Source: Brachionus manjavacas (lineage: Eukaryota; Rotifera; Eurotatoria; Ploima; Brachionidae). From it: a stretch of 64,000 bases of DNA. Positions 1-11,792 of this stretch are shown one piece after another (the stretch's first letter is position 1; each line of letters opens with the position of its first letter). Location of the stretch: positions 4,154,001 through 4,218,000 of the forward strand of contig JAHQIY010000006.1 of assembly GCA_019054805.1 (NCBI GenBank), written 5' to 3'. The notes beneath the pieces are model-generated. The model saw only the letters and a list, made by a program, of their open reading frames with translations. It was not told the DNA's origin and did not search any database. The position numbers were made by a program, and so were the translations under genes.

Positions 1-3000
1 CCCATGAAATTATAATTCCAAGATCCTTGTGCTGGCACCATGAAAAAGCCCAAAAATCTGTCGGACAAGAGCATCTGCACTTTTTCGTAATGAGACGGCA
101 AGTAGCCTTTGGGATTCATGCTTTTGTCAGTGTTCTGTTTGCCCCATTCAAACCCGCTTGGAGTTAATTTATACGCAGTTAGAGAGACTGAGCCAGGCGT
201 GAACGAGCACGTTATCACTATGGTCTTTTCTCCGTCCCACGACATGTTGTCGGCCATTATTTTCGAGTGTATGCACACGTCTTGTGGTGACAAGTGCGGC
301 AATTCATTTGGTTGTGTGTGAATCCATCCCAGTGGTTCCATTTCTTTCAAATACTCATGCTGTGGCAGCATGTTTGGCATTTGAACAGCTTGATGTGTGC
401 CCAGCTGCGGCACCATGACAATGCATCGGATTTCTTTGACTTGTGGATTGTCTGGCGGCGAAATGCCGTACAAGTGGCCCGATATTTGACACCGCAAATC
501 GGATATGGTTATGAATTTTTTGAGTACATTCTTGGGCAAAATGTAGGTGAAGCCGGTTTCTTTGATGTCATCGGACGACACATAAATGTGATTTGTTCTC
601 AAGTGAAGATTGGTTGCGGAAATGGCGCGCACTCTCCACTCGGTCTTGGACGAGAACGTTTGTGTCTCGTAATTGCTGGTGGTTGAGGTGATTATTTCGT
701 CGCCATGTTTGTTCACCGACCTGGTGGTGGTTGCGGTGAGTTGTGTTTGTTCCTTGGTTTGTTTTTCGATCTCGGCTATTTGTTGACGCTGTGCAGACGG
801 AGCCGATATTTCCATGCCAAGTATGATGTCTCTGATCTCGGACTGAGTCAGCGAGGCCACATTTACATTGTTCTTTTTGCCATAGTCGGACAAAATGAGG
901 TCTTTGAGCGCCACTTCGCAGTTGATCCACTCCTGAGGCGACAAACTGGGCCATATGTGATGCGTTTCGGTGATGACAGTCTTGTCCGGCTTGAGAATCA
1001 TTTTGGCGCGGTCGTTGTTGACATGCAGCGCCTTGAGTATGAGAATGAGACGGGAAAAGGCGGTGTACGAGCTGATCGACTTGAGCCAGTCGTCGTACAA
1101 ATTGAACAAGACCATTTGTGGCTCGGTGGCTTTGAGTATCAAGTCGCCGAACTTTTCCACTTTGAGACAAGCCTGGAACGGCAGCTGCAGCTCAGAGCCT
1201 TTGATCACAATGTTGGGAAAGTCGAGCAGATGGACCTCGAGCGGATCCAACATGCCCTTGCGGGTCACAATTATTTGCTTGGGCTGTTCTTCGACTGGCA
1301 ACGAGCGGATCAAAGCGGCCACTTCTTCGGCCGTCTTCCATTTGGCCAGTTGGCCGAGACGCTTTTGGCCGGCCCACACACTCGTGTGAATTATTTTCAA
1401 GAACAATTGGCCTGTGCGAGGATTAAAAATGAATATGGCACCGTTGATGGGCTTGGTGGTCAAGTTGCCCTCGTAGGTCTTGTGAATTGTGACTCGGTAC
1501 ACATTGGTGTCGTCCACAAACCAAATAATTTGATTGCTGAACAATTCGCCATAGTTCTGGCTGGACAAATAGGGCTCGGTGGGCTCCGACGAGTACAGCT
1601 GGAGGCCCTTGCGAATGCGTTCTCGGAGCACATACAAGGCCGGATTGGCTTTCATTACTTTGGCCATGGCTTGTTGAATGAGCGGCTTGCAGCCCGGAAA
1701 CCAGTTGCCGAATGCCGAGTGAAGGTTGTAGGCCAAGTCGACGGCGACCATGCACCCGGTCGGCGACGGATAAATGCTCATGTTGTCGGTGGTGTAGTCG
1801 AGAAATTTGGCGCGAGCGTAGCGTTCGATGTCGTGCGAGTCGTAGTCGCCCCATCGCAGCTGCACGTCGAACCAGAACTTTTGCGTAGTCGAATTGTCCA
1901 TTACGTCCTTGGAGTCGGCGAGCAGACTGGGCTTGCTCGCGTTCCACTTGTAGGCGGCAAAGAGCAAAATGTCGGCACACGACGAATTCATTTTGTACGA
2001 TTTTCTCGGATGAATTGTCTCTTTTTGGACAGTCTCGACCTCGAGAGCGTCCAGCTCCTGGTCGAACACTTGACACAAGTCCATCACAATTGACTCGTGG
2101 ATTTTTTGCCACAAATGAGCGCGAAATATTTGAATGAGCGATATTTTGAGCGTTGGTATTTTGCCGTGCATAAAAATGCCAGTCAAATCGAGCTGCACCT
2201 GAAAGCCCACGTACACGTTGGCTCGATTGATTGTGGGCGACCACCACAACGTGAAGCGTCTGTTGGGTATTTGATTGAGGCCGGAGCGTTGAGCGTTGGT
2301 CAACTTTTTCCATCGCATTGACTCCTCGAAGCCGGACGCTTTTTCCCAGAACAAGCCCTCCCAAGTCGGAAAATAGGTGCCTTTGAACAACGTGTGCTCC
2401 AGTATGCCCTCGACGCCGCCCAGCGCCTGGATCATGTCGGTGCGATAGTTGTTCAAATTCCACAATTTGCCATCGTGACGCTGATGGGTCCACCAGAAGG
2501 GGTTTTGTTTGAGGATTTGGTATTGCTTGAAGTCGGTGCGCACTCGCCATCCTTTGTCGTAGGCGAGCACGTGACGATCTTTTTGAAATAGAGTGTTTAT
2601 GCGCGGTATGCCTCGGTCCCAGCTGTCCTCCAAGTCTTCGAGAGTCAAGCGTTTGTTTTGAGCGTTGGCTTCTTGACGCTTCAGTGCGTACTCGGCCCAC
2701 ACGCGCTGCGAGTCTATGAACTCGCTTTCCCACGGCATTATGTACCGGTACAAATTGGGTATGAGCTGGTCTTCTGAGTGCGACATGCCCGATCTAAAGT
2801 GTGTTATGCCCACGTCGGTCTGTTTGGACCATCTGAGGTCGGATTGCGGTATGAGCACGTGACCCATTGACAGCATGCCCAGACCGCCCAGCTCTTTGGG
2901 CGTGTAGAACACGACTGGCGGAAAGCGACTTGGCATCTTTGAATTGAGACCGATTTTGATGCGCGTCTGAATTTTGTTCTCGCACTTGACCAACAAGTCG

Positions 3001-3456
3001 AGCAGCTCTTGGGTGTTGACTACGGCTTCGCGAAAATAAGTCATGAGGCCAATTAGGGCCGTGTTCCATTTGTTGACTATTTTGGTGAATGTGGTCGAGC
3101 CGGACGCCATCAATATTTGACGCACTCGATTGTGAAATTTGTTCATGGAGTCGTCGTCCACTCGCAAGAAACACTGGGCCGTTCGCTCCTTGGTCACTTC
3201 GTTTTGCAAATTCCACACGCCGTCCTTGTGCACAAACTCTTGATTTGTGGTGCGACACTTGGGCAACAAGCGACACTCGAATCCGCTCATGTTAAACAAC
3301 AAATTTGGATTGTCTTTGGAGTACACAGAGACAAAGCTTTGCTCCCACTCGATTGTGGTCACGGCTCTGGGCAGTCGATTTTTAATGTCCCAGAAGACAG
3401 CGCGGCCCAGATTCACGTCGTGTTTCATGAGACGCATGCGCGCGTCTCTCGGCCAG

Positions 3457-3494
<38 letters not shown>

Positions 3495-5259
3495 GGGATC
3501 GGGATGTTCGGTCAAGTAGCGTTGTATGAGCTCTTTGGCCTCTTCGGCACTGAACCGAAACAAAATGTGCACTTTGTCAATGTAGCGACTGTACAAGCGA
3601 ATGGGATGAGCCGACTCGATGTCCACGCTCTGATATTGCAGAAAGTTGTTGGGCAATTGTGGCGGTCCGGCCATTTCGCTGGCTCGCTGCAAGCCCAGCA
3701 CCAACAGGTCAAGTATCAGACCATAGTACTGGACTATGAACGACGAGAATTGGAGGCCGCGTATGATGCCGTACGAGTTGGTGTGATTCATGTCCTTGTA
3801 GTTGATGACAATGTTGTTTTTGGCGGACATGTAGTCGGCAATGTTGTGGTCGACTACCAAGCGCAGCAGTCGATTCAAAAAGGTCAAGTCCATTTTTTCG
3901 TACATCTTTTCGAATTTGGTCTCGAGCATGACGTTGCATTGGCCGTCGCTGGTGTGCCATATGTGCGTCAAGTTGTTTATGCCCTGGCACCACTTGTAGA
4001 CGAGCAGTGGCGGCGGCTCGGAGTCGGCCGGCTTGATCCACGCCGGAAACAAACGCCGCTTGTCCGACTCGTACCACAAGTACTGGTCGAGATAGGCGTC
4101 GGTGATTTTCTCCAACGGCTCCACTTCGTACACGGGCACCAAATGCGAGTACAAGTCCATGAATTCGATTTGGGTTTCTTTGAAGGCGCGCTGCGTGAGC
4201 AAGTGTCGTTTGATGCGCGACAACGCTTCGTGCGGATTGTCGTACGCTTGTTCGATGAGGCCGAGTTCTTCGCGCTGCGATTGATTTAGCCGAGACTTGA
4301 CCGAATAGGCCTCTTTGAGCCGCTCGAGAGCCAAGATCAGCAGTTTGGTGTCGTGTTTGTAGGAGAGCGGCGGAAATGGAATTGGCGTGAATCGACGCGA
4401 CTCGAGCCAGTGCACAGTGGTCGTGTAGACGGCCACCGCCTCTTCGGCACTCACGTACGGTCCGTCTTTCAAGTAGTTGTGTTGGCGTTCTTGTTCGGCC
4501 TTGAGGAACAGCCGCGTCAATCGGCCGAGGTTCTTTTTGCACACGGTCTTGTCGACAGTGGCGCCGCGTCTAATCCGCTCTCGGTTATAGTGGGCAGTGC
4601 TGGTCCACCAGTCGGCCTTGGCCTTCACGTAGCGCAATATCATGTTCTCGATGGGTATGGGCAAGCCGGGCACTTTCCACGGTATGTTCGCCTTCCAGCA
4701 TCGCCACGCTTCGCTCAAGTGCTGCAGTATGGTCTTGGCCTTGTTTTGCTTGATGCCCTCGGGCATCATGTCCAGTATGTCGTGCATGACGGCGGCGCGC
4801 AGCTCCAAGTCGTAGTGCGACTCGACCCGTTGCTTGGTCACCGTTTTGGCAATGCCTTTGGAGTGTCGGCCTTCGAATTGACGTGACAACAAATTGCCCA
4901 GCCATCGTTCGAGCAGAGGCGTGATGCCGCGCAAAAAAAACAGCCACACGCGCCACCCCGCCGTCCAAAAGCCGCACCCGGGCCCCTTGCCCACCGGGCC
5001 CGTGTTAAATCTGTAGTAGAGCAAGTGCTTCAAGTCCTTGCACATGCGTATCTGCTTCATTAGCTTGTACTTGTATCTGTACATGCCGGTGAGTTGGCCG
5101 ACGTGCGCAAATATGTACTGTAGGCCGTCGGCTAGCTGAAACGCGTCCACATTGCCCAAACGGTACTGGACGTGCGAGTCCACGATCAGCTTGGTCAAGC
5201 GGAGTATTTCGCGACACAAGTGAAAGGCGTTGCCGAAGCGCGACTTCTTGCGCTCCTTG

Positions 5260-5297
<38 letters not shown>

Positions 5298-6947
5298 GTC
5301 CAAGTGAAGGTAGTTGAGATTTTTGCGATGAATGAGCAAGTTGAGCATGTTGTAGCCTTGGCGACACACTTGCAGGCCCGCTTCGACCCAGTCGAGTGTG
5401 GTCGTTTGAAAAAATTTGGTCGACTTGAACGAACGAAACAAGTAGCGTTTCTTCTGCGGCTTCGGGTGCCGATGATGCAACGCGTTCAACACAAAGTACT
5501 TGAGCAATTTCTGATAGGACACTCTCACCTTGACCGGATGGCTTGACGGACAGTGCTCTCTGTACCAGGTTTTGACTAGCGGCACGTCGACCGCGCGTCT
5601 AGTGTTGCCCGAGCGCTGATTGTAGGGACGTCGGGCCCATAGCAACGCGATGCCGTTCGCCGTGTTGTCCGTGTACAGCGGCGTGTCGTTCAGGAACGGC
5701 TCGATCGAGTCGGGCAGCTGGAAGTCGTCGTCGTTGGCGAGCGCGATCAGCTCGTTCACTTGGTCGCTGGTGTTGGACTTGGTGGACGAGTGTCGGTGCG
5801 AAATGGGATTGATGAGCGGGTCAAAGTAGAAGGCGGGCAAGTCCGGATCTTCGGTTTTGATGAAGACCACGTTGGGCGTGTGATACCACGACAAGTACAC
5901 TTTGAACGGATACGAGTTGTACAAGTAGGGAAAGGCGATGCGGTACTCGGTGCGAATCGGCTGCCGAATGATGATCTTGTGTATGTCGTTGAACTCGTTC
6001 CAGTCCTCTTCGTTCGGATTGACGTCCTTGACCAGCGGCTCAAATTTTGGACCGCCCGGTATCGCTATATTGAGCGCCTTGGCCGTAAAAAACGACTTCA
6101 AGTCGAACAAGTAGAAGTAGTTGTCGTCGAGCAGATCGGTGAGCAGCTGGTTGCCCAGCCGGTACAAGTTGGACAGTATGGGCAGCGACAAATTCCATCG
6201 TCTGTACGTGGAGCCGTTGACGCCGAATTTGGCGCCTTGCAGCGGCTTGTTCTCATAGAACCATTCGTATATTTCCTTGTCCTCGTCTTTGTCCAGCTCC
6301 ATTTGAATGGCCTCGAGTGGCTCCACGTCCAGTATGTTGTCGGCGTAGTCGAGCGGCGGCTCTTCGTCGTCAAACGGCGGAAACCGCATCCGCTTAAAGT
6401 GTCTACGGTCTCTCTTCTCGCGTCTCATCACCACCCACATGGAGCCCCACTGGGCTATGTAAATCGGCTCGACCACCCATGGTATTTCGTTGACGAACGT
6501 GATCGCGCCCGTTATGTGATAGATCACTTTTATTTCGCGAATTTGCTCCCATGGCATCGGCATGTTCTCGAGCAGCTTCATGACCGCGTGCGGCATGTAT
6601 TTGAGAGCGCCGAGGTAGACGCGCTTGTCGTTGCGGAATTTTCGGTTGGTCATGTCGCCGTGGTCTTTGATTATTTTGCGCAAGTGCTCGGGCGGCATGT
6701 CCTCCTTTTGGTTGTCGACAAAGCCGAATTTTCGCTTTTCCGAATATCGCTTCGACTGCAGTTGTTGCCACTTTTTCGACTTGTCCACCATGCGCTCTTC
6801 GTACAAGTCGTCCAGGAGCTTCTGATGCTGCTGCTGCTGATTCATGGCGTAGAATTGGCCCATTTGTTGGAAAAAGCTTGTTGTCTGCGGCACCACAAAT
6901 TGAGCCTGCTGCTGTGCTCCACCGTACATGTTGGGTGGTATTGACAT
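1..6947 (-). CDS. PRPF8: Pre-mRNA-processing-splicing factor 8 (Prp8/PRPF8), C-terminus beyond window
   Basis: Core U5 snRNP protein that holds the spliceosome active site. The minus strand is open from an ATG at 6947-6945 to the left edge: 2,315 codons with no stop and no intron. I checked the frame near 6480, 3060 and 5. The protein begins [10 protein letters not shown], has a short Gln run near residue 35, and follows Prp8 throughout, including the PRO8NT-like block with [20 protein letters not shown]. Highly conserved blocks such as the [13 protein letters not shown] stretch and the MPN/JAB-like C-terminal part ([19 protein letters not shown]) are visible. It ends in WNYNFMG, so about 50 residues by family length lie outside the window. 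The gene is far richer in G+C than the DNA beyond 6,950 and avoids A/T-ending codons. That composition opens long spurious frames on the opposite strand. Identity is certain; absence of introns is directly seen. Confidence 0.98.
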
Positions 6948-7524
6948 TTTGCTCGCACTTTTGTTCTCTGTTTGCTATCCGATTTTGGATTTTTTTCTAG
7001 GATTTAATCTAGAATTAATTAATAAGTTAAATAACTAAATTATCTATTTTTTTTTTTTTGAGGCTATTCAGGCTATTTTCTTTTCTTTTATTCTACAACT
7101 ACTATCACTAATTACATAATAGGATTTAATTTTTTTTTTGCTGTTGAAATTTTTTTCTGGTCGTTTTTGTTGCTCGAGTCAAACTGCATGGTTATGAAGC
7201 TAATTTTAGTTCTTTTGAAATGGTGTAATTTTTTCGTGTGATTTTATCCGCTTTGCATTTAGTGAACGAATTGGAAAGAAAAGCTCAATGAAAAAAATTT
7301 TATGAGATTTTTTGTCCGGATGTTTGATTTTAATTTGTCTTATTTGGTTGCTTTTTTATTTTTTTTTGTTAATTTTTTCTTATTTTTAGTGTTGTGAGTC
7401 GACTATAAATTCGTATCAAATGACTCAAATCAAATAAATGCATATTTAAAAGAACTTGAATTTTTTAAGTAAAATGGAAGATAAAAATGTCACCAGAAAA
7501 AAGAAGCTATACTGTTTTTAGGAG
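6948..7524. other. AT-rich upstream region of PRPF8
   Basis: Composition drops abruptly to very A+T-rich DNA beyond the PRPF8 start codon. The start lies in the context GCAAAATG on the minus strand. The PRPF8 promoter and 5' leader should be here, but I see no convincing core element. No coding frame or RNA gene was recognised. Confidence 0.5.
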
Positions 7525-7654
7525 ATGAATTAAAATTAAGTATAGTTTTACACTTGGCCTTTCAGGTGGCAATATTCCTTATGAAACCAAAATTAAGTTC
7601 TTGGGAGTCACGTTTCATGAATCATTGAGTTTTAATTCACACGTACGAGAAATA

Positions 7655-8329
7655 AGGTTCCGGCAATGCAAAACGTCCATATTATCTTACGATTCCATAT
7701 TCGACCTCAAATTCGTTATCTGCACATGTAAAAACCTCAGAATGCCAATTTTTAAACATATAAAAAAGATATATAAATCAAATGCCATCTTGTAGAGCAA
7801 AAAATTTTCTACTAGAAAATAGTTGAGATTTTTTCAAAAAAAGCCGAAATGTCCCAAGGGACCCCTTTGATCCCAAATGAGATATACAAATTCTGAAACT
7901 TAAGAAAATTTTGAGCAAATTTTAGGTTATACTTTTTCAAAATTTTGATTTTTAAGCTAAATAAATTAGTTAAAAAAGAGGTTATATTCTCAATTTTTAT
8001 TGAAATCATTAATTTTTCTAAAAGTTTATTTTTATTAAACATTTTTTTTTGTAATTGTTCTTTAAATTTTATTTTCATGTTCAAAAATAGTAAAGAAATT
8101 TTATAAAAAAATCTAAATAAAAATATAAGTTACTTACACTAGATACAAAAAAAAACAAAAAAATGGGTAAAATTTCGGCTTTTTTTGAAAAAATCTCAAC
8201 TATTTTCTAATAGAAAATTTTTTGCTCTACAAGATGGTATTTGATTTATATATCTTTTGTATAAGTTTGCAAACGATATTCTCATCGGACAATTAAAAAT
8301 AGTGTGGACGTTTTGCATTGACGGAACCT
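7655..8329. mobile_element. Tc1/mariner-like MITE (675 bp) with TA target duplication
   Basis: A non-autonomous inverted-repeat element. The left end starts AGGTTCCGGCAATGCAAAAC and the right end, read in reverse complement, starts AGGTTCCGTCAATGCAAAAC. The first 31 bases match with three differences. A second inner inverted repeat of 87 bp (7764-7850 against 8172-8258) has only two mismatches. The spacer between outer and inner repeats is 35 bp longer on the left arm. TA dinucleotides flank the element at 7653-7654 and 8330-8331. Both flanks belong to the same reading frame of the host RT relic. No transposase frame lies inside. The Tc1/mariner assignment rests on the TA duplication and is inferred. 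Confidence 0.85.
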
Positions 8330-8733
8330 TAAGAGAAAAGTGTTTTTCATTATTAAATACTATCAAATTTTTATCAAACTCAAAATGGGGCTTAAGTAAA
8401 AAAACATTATCAATAATATATAAATCACTTATAGGTTCAATATTAGACTCTTATTTTCCATGTTTAAAAACCCTTTTTGAATATTTGGTTCGTAAGCTTC
8501 AAGTTATTCAAAACTCAGCCATAAGAAGTATTCTATAATTGAAATTCGATACCCGCTTAGAAACCCTCCACCATGAAGGTTGGTTACAACTTTTCCTCCA
8601 AAAAATTGACCACATATTAGATGAACTTGTTGAGTGTTATGTCAGGAATGGCTTAGAAAAAGGTGTTTAAATGGTAGTACAATTATTAAAGAAGTATAAC
8701 TCAGATTTTCAATTCCGTTGTATCAATTTTCCA

Positions 8734-9082
8734 GGTTGTGTGAAGTTCAGCACAAATGAACAGAACAAAGTGTTAAAAAATTTAAAAAACTTTGTTTCCA
8801 AAAGTTAAAATTAAGTTCTGTGAATACAACTAAGTGCAGCATTCATAGTTGCATCAACAGTAAAAGTCTGCTAATGATGTGCAAAATCTCTGCAAAATGC
8901 TCTACGCTCGATTATATTGGAATTTAATTTCTGCTAGACTCTGCAAATTTAGCAGACCTTAATATCTGATGCAACTTTGAATGTTGCACTATGTTGCATT
9001 TAAAGAACTAAGAAGCCTTTGGAAAAAAAAGTTATTCAATTTTCTATTATTTTTATCATTTTGTACTGAATTTCAGAAAACC
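8734..9082. mobile_element. Palindromic MITE, full-length copy 1 (349 bp)
   Basis: The element begins GGTTGTGTGAAGTTCAGCAC and ends in the approximate inverse, TTTGTACTGAATTTCAGAAAACC. The interior is itself partly palindromic, with TGCATC/GATGCA and AGTCTGCTAA/TTAGCAGAC blocks facing one another. Flanks are AATTTTCCA (8725-8733) and GATTTTCCA (9083-9091), a 9-bp target duplication with one mismatch. It lies inside the RT relic. A second complete copy in the opposite orientation lies at 30553-30914. A duplication of 8-9 bp suggests a hAT, Mutator or Merlin type mobiliser, which I cannot decide. No open frame. Confidence 0.85.
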
Positions 9083-9145
9083 GATTTTCCAAATCCTCTT
9101 TGCAGTTGTAGAGGACTTTTTGAAGATTATTTCACGGATTAATCT

Positions 9146-9774
9146 TCCGTGAAATAATCGGAAGATTAATCCGATCAGATCAGATTAATCGATTAATCTT
9201 CAATCACTCAACTCTTGTTTTTTTTATATCTTTTTTTTTTTATTTTTGAATATAATTTTTTTCTGAAGGAGCATCGGCTCGATCAGAATTCTTTACAAAT
9301 AAAAATAAAAAAAAATAAATAACAAATCGACTAATTTAAAAGAAAAAGAAAAGACGTTTACTTTGATAAAATCAAAAAATTCACGCGGCTAAGAAACACC
9401 AAATTTTTTGTTCATAATCAACCAATTGATGGTAAATTTATTTTTAAATCCAAGAGAAGCAAAAAGTCTAGATACAATACTCGAGTATCTGAGGTATCAT
9501 TTGAAAAATACCAATACTATACCAATATTATTATAAGGTATACAATAATCAAAATTATTGAAATCATTACTTCGATTCTTTTAGTATTATCAACATACAA
9601 ATATTTTTTTTCCAAATGATAAAATTTTTTTAAGTAAATCTCGTATTTATTTTTTAAAGTATTTTAAAGTATTTTCGATACCTGATACATTCAAGTAAAG
9701 TAATTTTAAAGATGGTTTTTAGTTTTAGTTTTTTTAGTTGTTTAGTTTTTATTTATTTATTTGAATTTAATTAA
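9146..9774. other. AT-rich intergenic DNA
   Basis: Holds the 3' remnant of the RT relic, including nested complementary GATTAATC-type words at about 9125-9205 that can fold. Beyond that I see only A+T-rich sequence with homopolymer runs and no gene. Confidence 0.4.
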
Positions 9775-10060
9775 CCTCCTCTCTCAGGAGAACTAAAAAT
9801 AAAAATTAGAAGAGAGTAAAAAAAAAAATGAATTATATATATATTTAAAATTGTATAAATATTTAATGTATTAATCGTTGTTTTATTAAGTGTTTCTATT
9901 CCCATAACATACGTAAATTGTGATAAAAAATAAGTTTTATATATAAAGGCTTTAAGAGATGGAGTCATTATACTAATTTTCCCAATTAAGAAGGAGGACG
10001 AGAAAAATGATTTTTGAACATTTTTAAGCTTCATTAATGATATTCTATTAAAGTCAAGTT
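9775..10060 (-). mobile_element. Reverse transcriptase fragment (non-LTR), decayed
   Basis: The minus strand encodes DFNRISLMKLKNVQKSFFS, a FLIGKISIMTPSLKAFIYK block, then YFLSQFTYVMGIETLNKTTI. This resembles the extreme C-terminal region of non-LTR reverse transcriptases, where MTPSLKAFIYKTY-like sequence precedes a short terminal domain. The downstream part degenerates into A+T-rich sequence, and no catalytic motif is present. It is too short to assign a clade and is probably a 5'-truncated relic. It is oriented opposite to the relic at 7525-9145 and its sequence differs, so it is likely a separate insertion. Confidence 0.6.
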
Positions 10061-11792
10061 CTGAATTTTAATTAAAACCCAAATATTGGAGTTCCTTAAC
10101 TTTTTAATTTAAGATTATTTAGATAAAAATCATTTCTAAACAAAAGATGTCCAAAATCAATTATGTTTGACTTTTTAGGATTAAATTTTAGTCTTATATT
10201 AGTTTTTATATTAGAAGACTAAAAGAGAAAGATTTTTTTCAATTAAAAAAGAAAACCATAAAAAGTCAAAAATCTTTTAAAAAAGTTAAATTTATTTTAA
10301 AAAAAAATAGGTAAAATGTATGAAATTTGAAAAGTTGAGATTTATCATTTTTTGCATTATCTTCGAGATTTTAAAAATTAAAAAGTTAAATTTCAATTAA
10401 AAATTTCTCAACATAGACATCAATTACAAGATAAGCTTTATCTGGTAATGAAAGTCGTTGTAATCTAAAATTTTTCATTAGATTTCGACAAAGTCAGGAA
10501 TAAAAACTTTTTAAAAAAACTTGTTTTTTTCAATTTATGTTTGGTTAAACTTTTTTCTTTAATAAAATGATTTAATTTCAAAATCTTTTTTTAAACTGTA
10601 TTTTTTTTTAGTGTTAATTTCAAAATTTTAACAACGAAAAAAAACAGATTCGATTTTTTTACATAAATTTTAAAGGAAAAATTAAAGTAAAATTTTGGAT
10701 TGAAATATCATAGCTGAAAATTAAGAAAATGGCTAATTTAAAAGTTATGGATTAAAGTGGGAGCAGTAATCTAAGGCCAAGGTTTTTAAAAATAGTATCA
10801 ACTTTTTAAAATTAAGTTTAATTTTGAAATTAAATACGAATGCTTAAGAAATGAAAATTTTAAAACAAGCTTAACAAAAAAATAAGTAAAAAAGATTTAA
10901 TTTTATATTTTTTGGGAAAAAATTAATAAAGATCATTGAATTGAAATGATATTTTTGAATGATCATCAACATGAAATTTCCAGCGTTTCGTTACATGCAA
11001 TATAGAGCCCAATTCGACAGATTTCTTAAAAAAATGTTCGTTGTCTTTACCTTCATTCAATCGTAAATTCCATATTTTTCATGCTTTTTTCTTTCAAATA
11101 CTTTGTCAGCTTGTTTTTTCTCTAATGATTTTACACAACGTAATTAATTTAAAAATAAATTTTTGTGAGAAAATTTAAAAAAATTTTGAAAAATTATTTA
11201 ATAAAATCTAGTTTTATAATATAATATAATAAAAATTAAAAATACTTGACCAATTGATATATTATTTTCTTTATGTATTCATTTTCATTTTATTTAATGA
11301 AAACTAGGAATTAACTAGATTTAAAAAAAATTGCAAAACAAAGTAGAAAACAAAAAAGTAAAAAAATCATCCAAAAGATTGATTTCATTATGAAATTCAA
11401 CATAACCATTATTATACTTTTAAGAAAATCGATAAAATTTTAATTAAAATCAAAAAATTTATCATCGAAAAGTGTTGTATAATGATTTTGATAGGAAAAT
11501 GAAATTTTTAATAAAATACCTCGAGAAAACAATTTATCTAAAGTAAAACTACATTTAGAAAGTAATTCTTGTCTCATAATAATGTTTTATTTCTATAACG
11601 TGGTGTTAATGAAAGAAAATGGCTCTTATAAATGATCAAAAATTTTCATCCTAATTAAAGCTTGCGAAATTTAATCTAATTTTTAAAAAATGAAGTAATA
11701 AAGCTTATCAAGTTAATAAATTAAAAATATCATTTTATTTAAAAATTTCAGATTAAAATAAATTCTAAATAAAATTCTAAATAATTAATTAT
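10061..11792. other. AT-rich intergenic region
   Basis: About 1.7 kb of very A+T-rich DNA between an RT relic and the 3' end of the P450 gene. No long frame, RNA gene or clear inverted repeat was recognised. P450 3' untranslated sequence and polyadenylation signals should lie just below 11793. Confidence 0.4.

Larger units (their letters stand above)
7525..9145 (+). mobile_element. Non-LTR retrotransposon relic (reverse transcriptase C-terminal region), with two nested insertions
   Basis: Once the two inserted elements (7655-8329 and 8734-9082) are set aside, the plus strand reads as one decayed reverse transcriptase tail. It has IKFLGVTFHESLSFNSH just before the first insertion, WGLSKKTL and IYKSLIGSILDSYFPCL after it, then KLQVIQNSAIRS and LVECYVRNG. 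After the second insertion it ends PLCSCRGLFEDYFTD and stop near 9141. These blocks are typical of the thumb and C-terminal part of CR1/Jockey/RTE-type elements. In-frame stops occur at about 8536-8538 and 8668-8670, so it is dead. The 5' part is missing or unrecognisable before about 7525. The family assignment within non-LTR elements is uncertain. Confidence 0.85.

Noticed and set aside
705-2093. 462-codon plus-strand open frame, with others of 390 and 394 codons at 3117-4289 and 5760-6944
   Set aside because: They are antisense shadows of PRPF8. The GC-rich codon pattern suppresses stops on the other strand; the peptides resemble no family while the minus strand reads as Prp8 throughout.
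7812-8084. 90-codon minus-strand frame inside the MITE
   Set aside because: Lys/Phe/Asn-rich translation of A+T-rich DNA spanning the repeat arm; no transposase features.
9771-10034. 87-codon minus-strand frame as a real gene
   Set aside because: Its sequence matches the end of non-LTR reverse transcriptases and it decays into low complexity, so it is listed as a relic.
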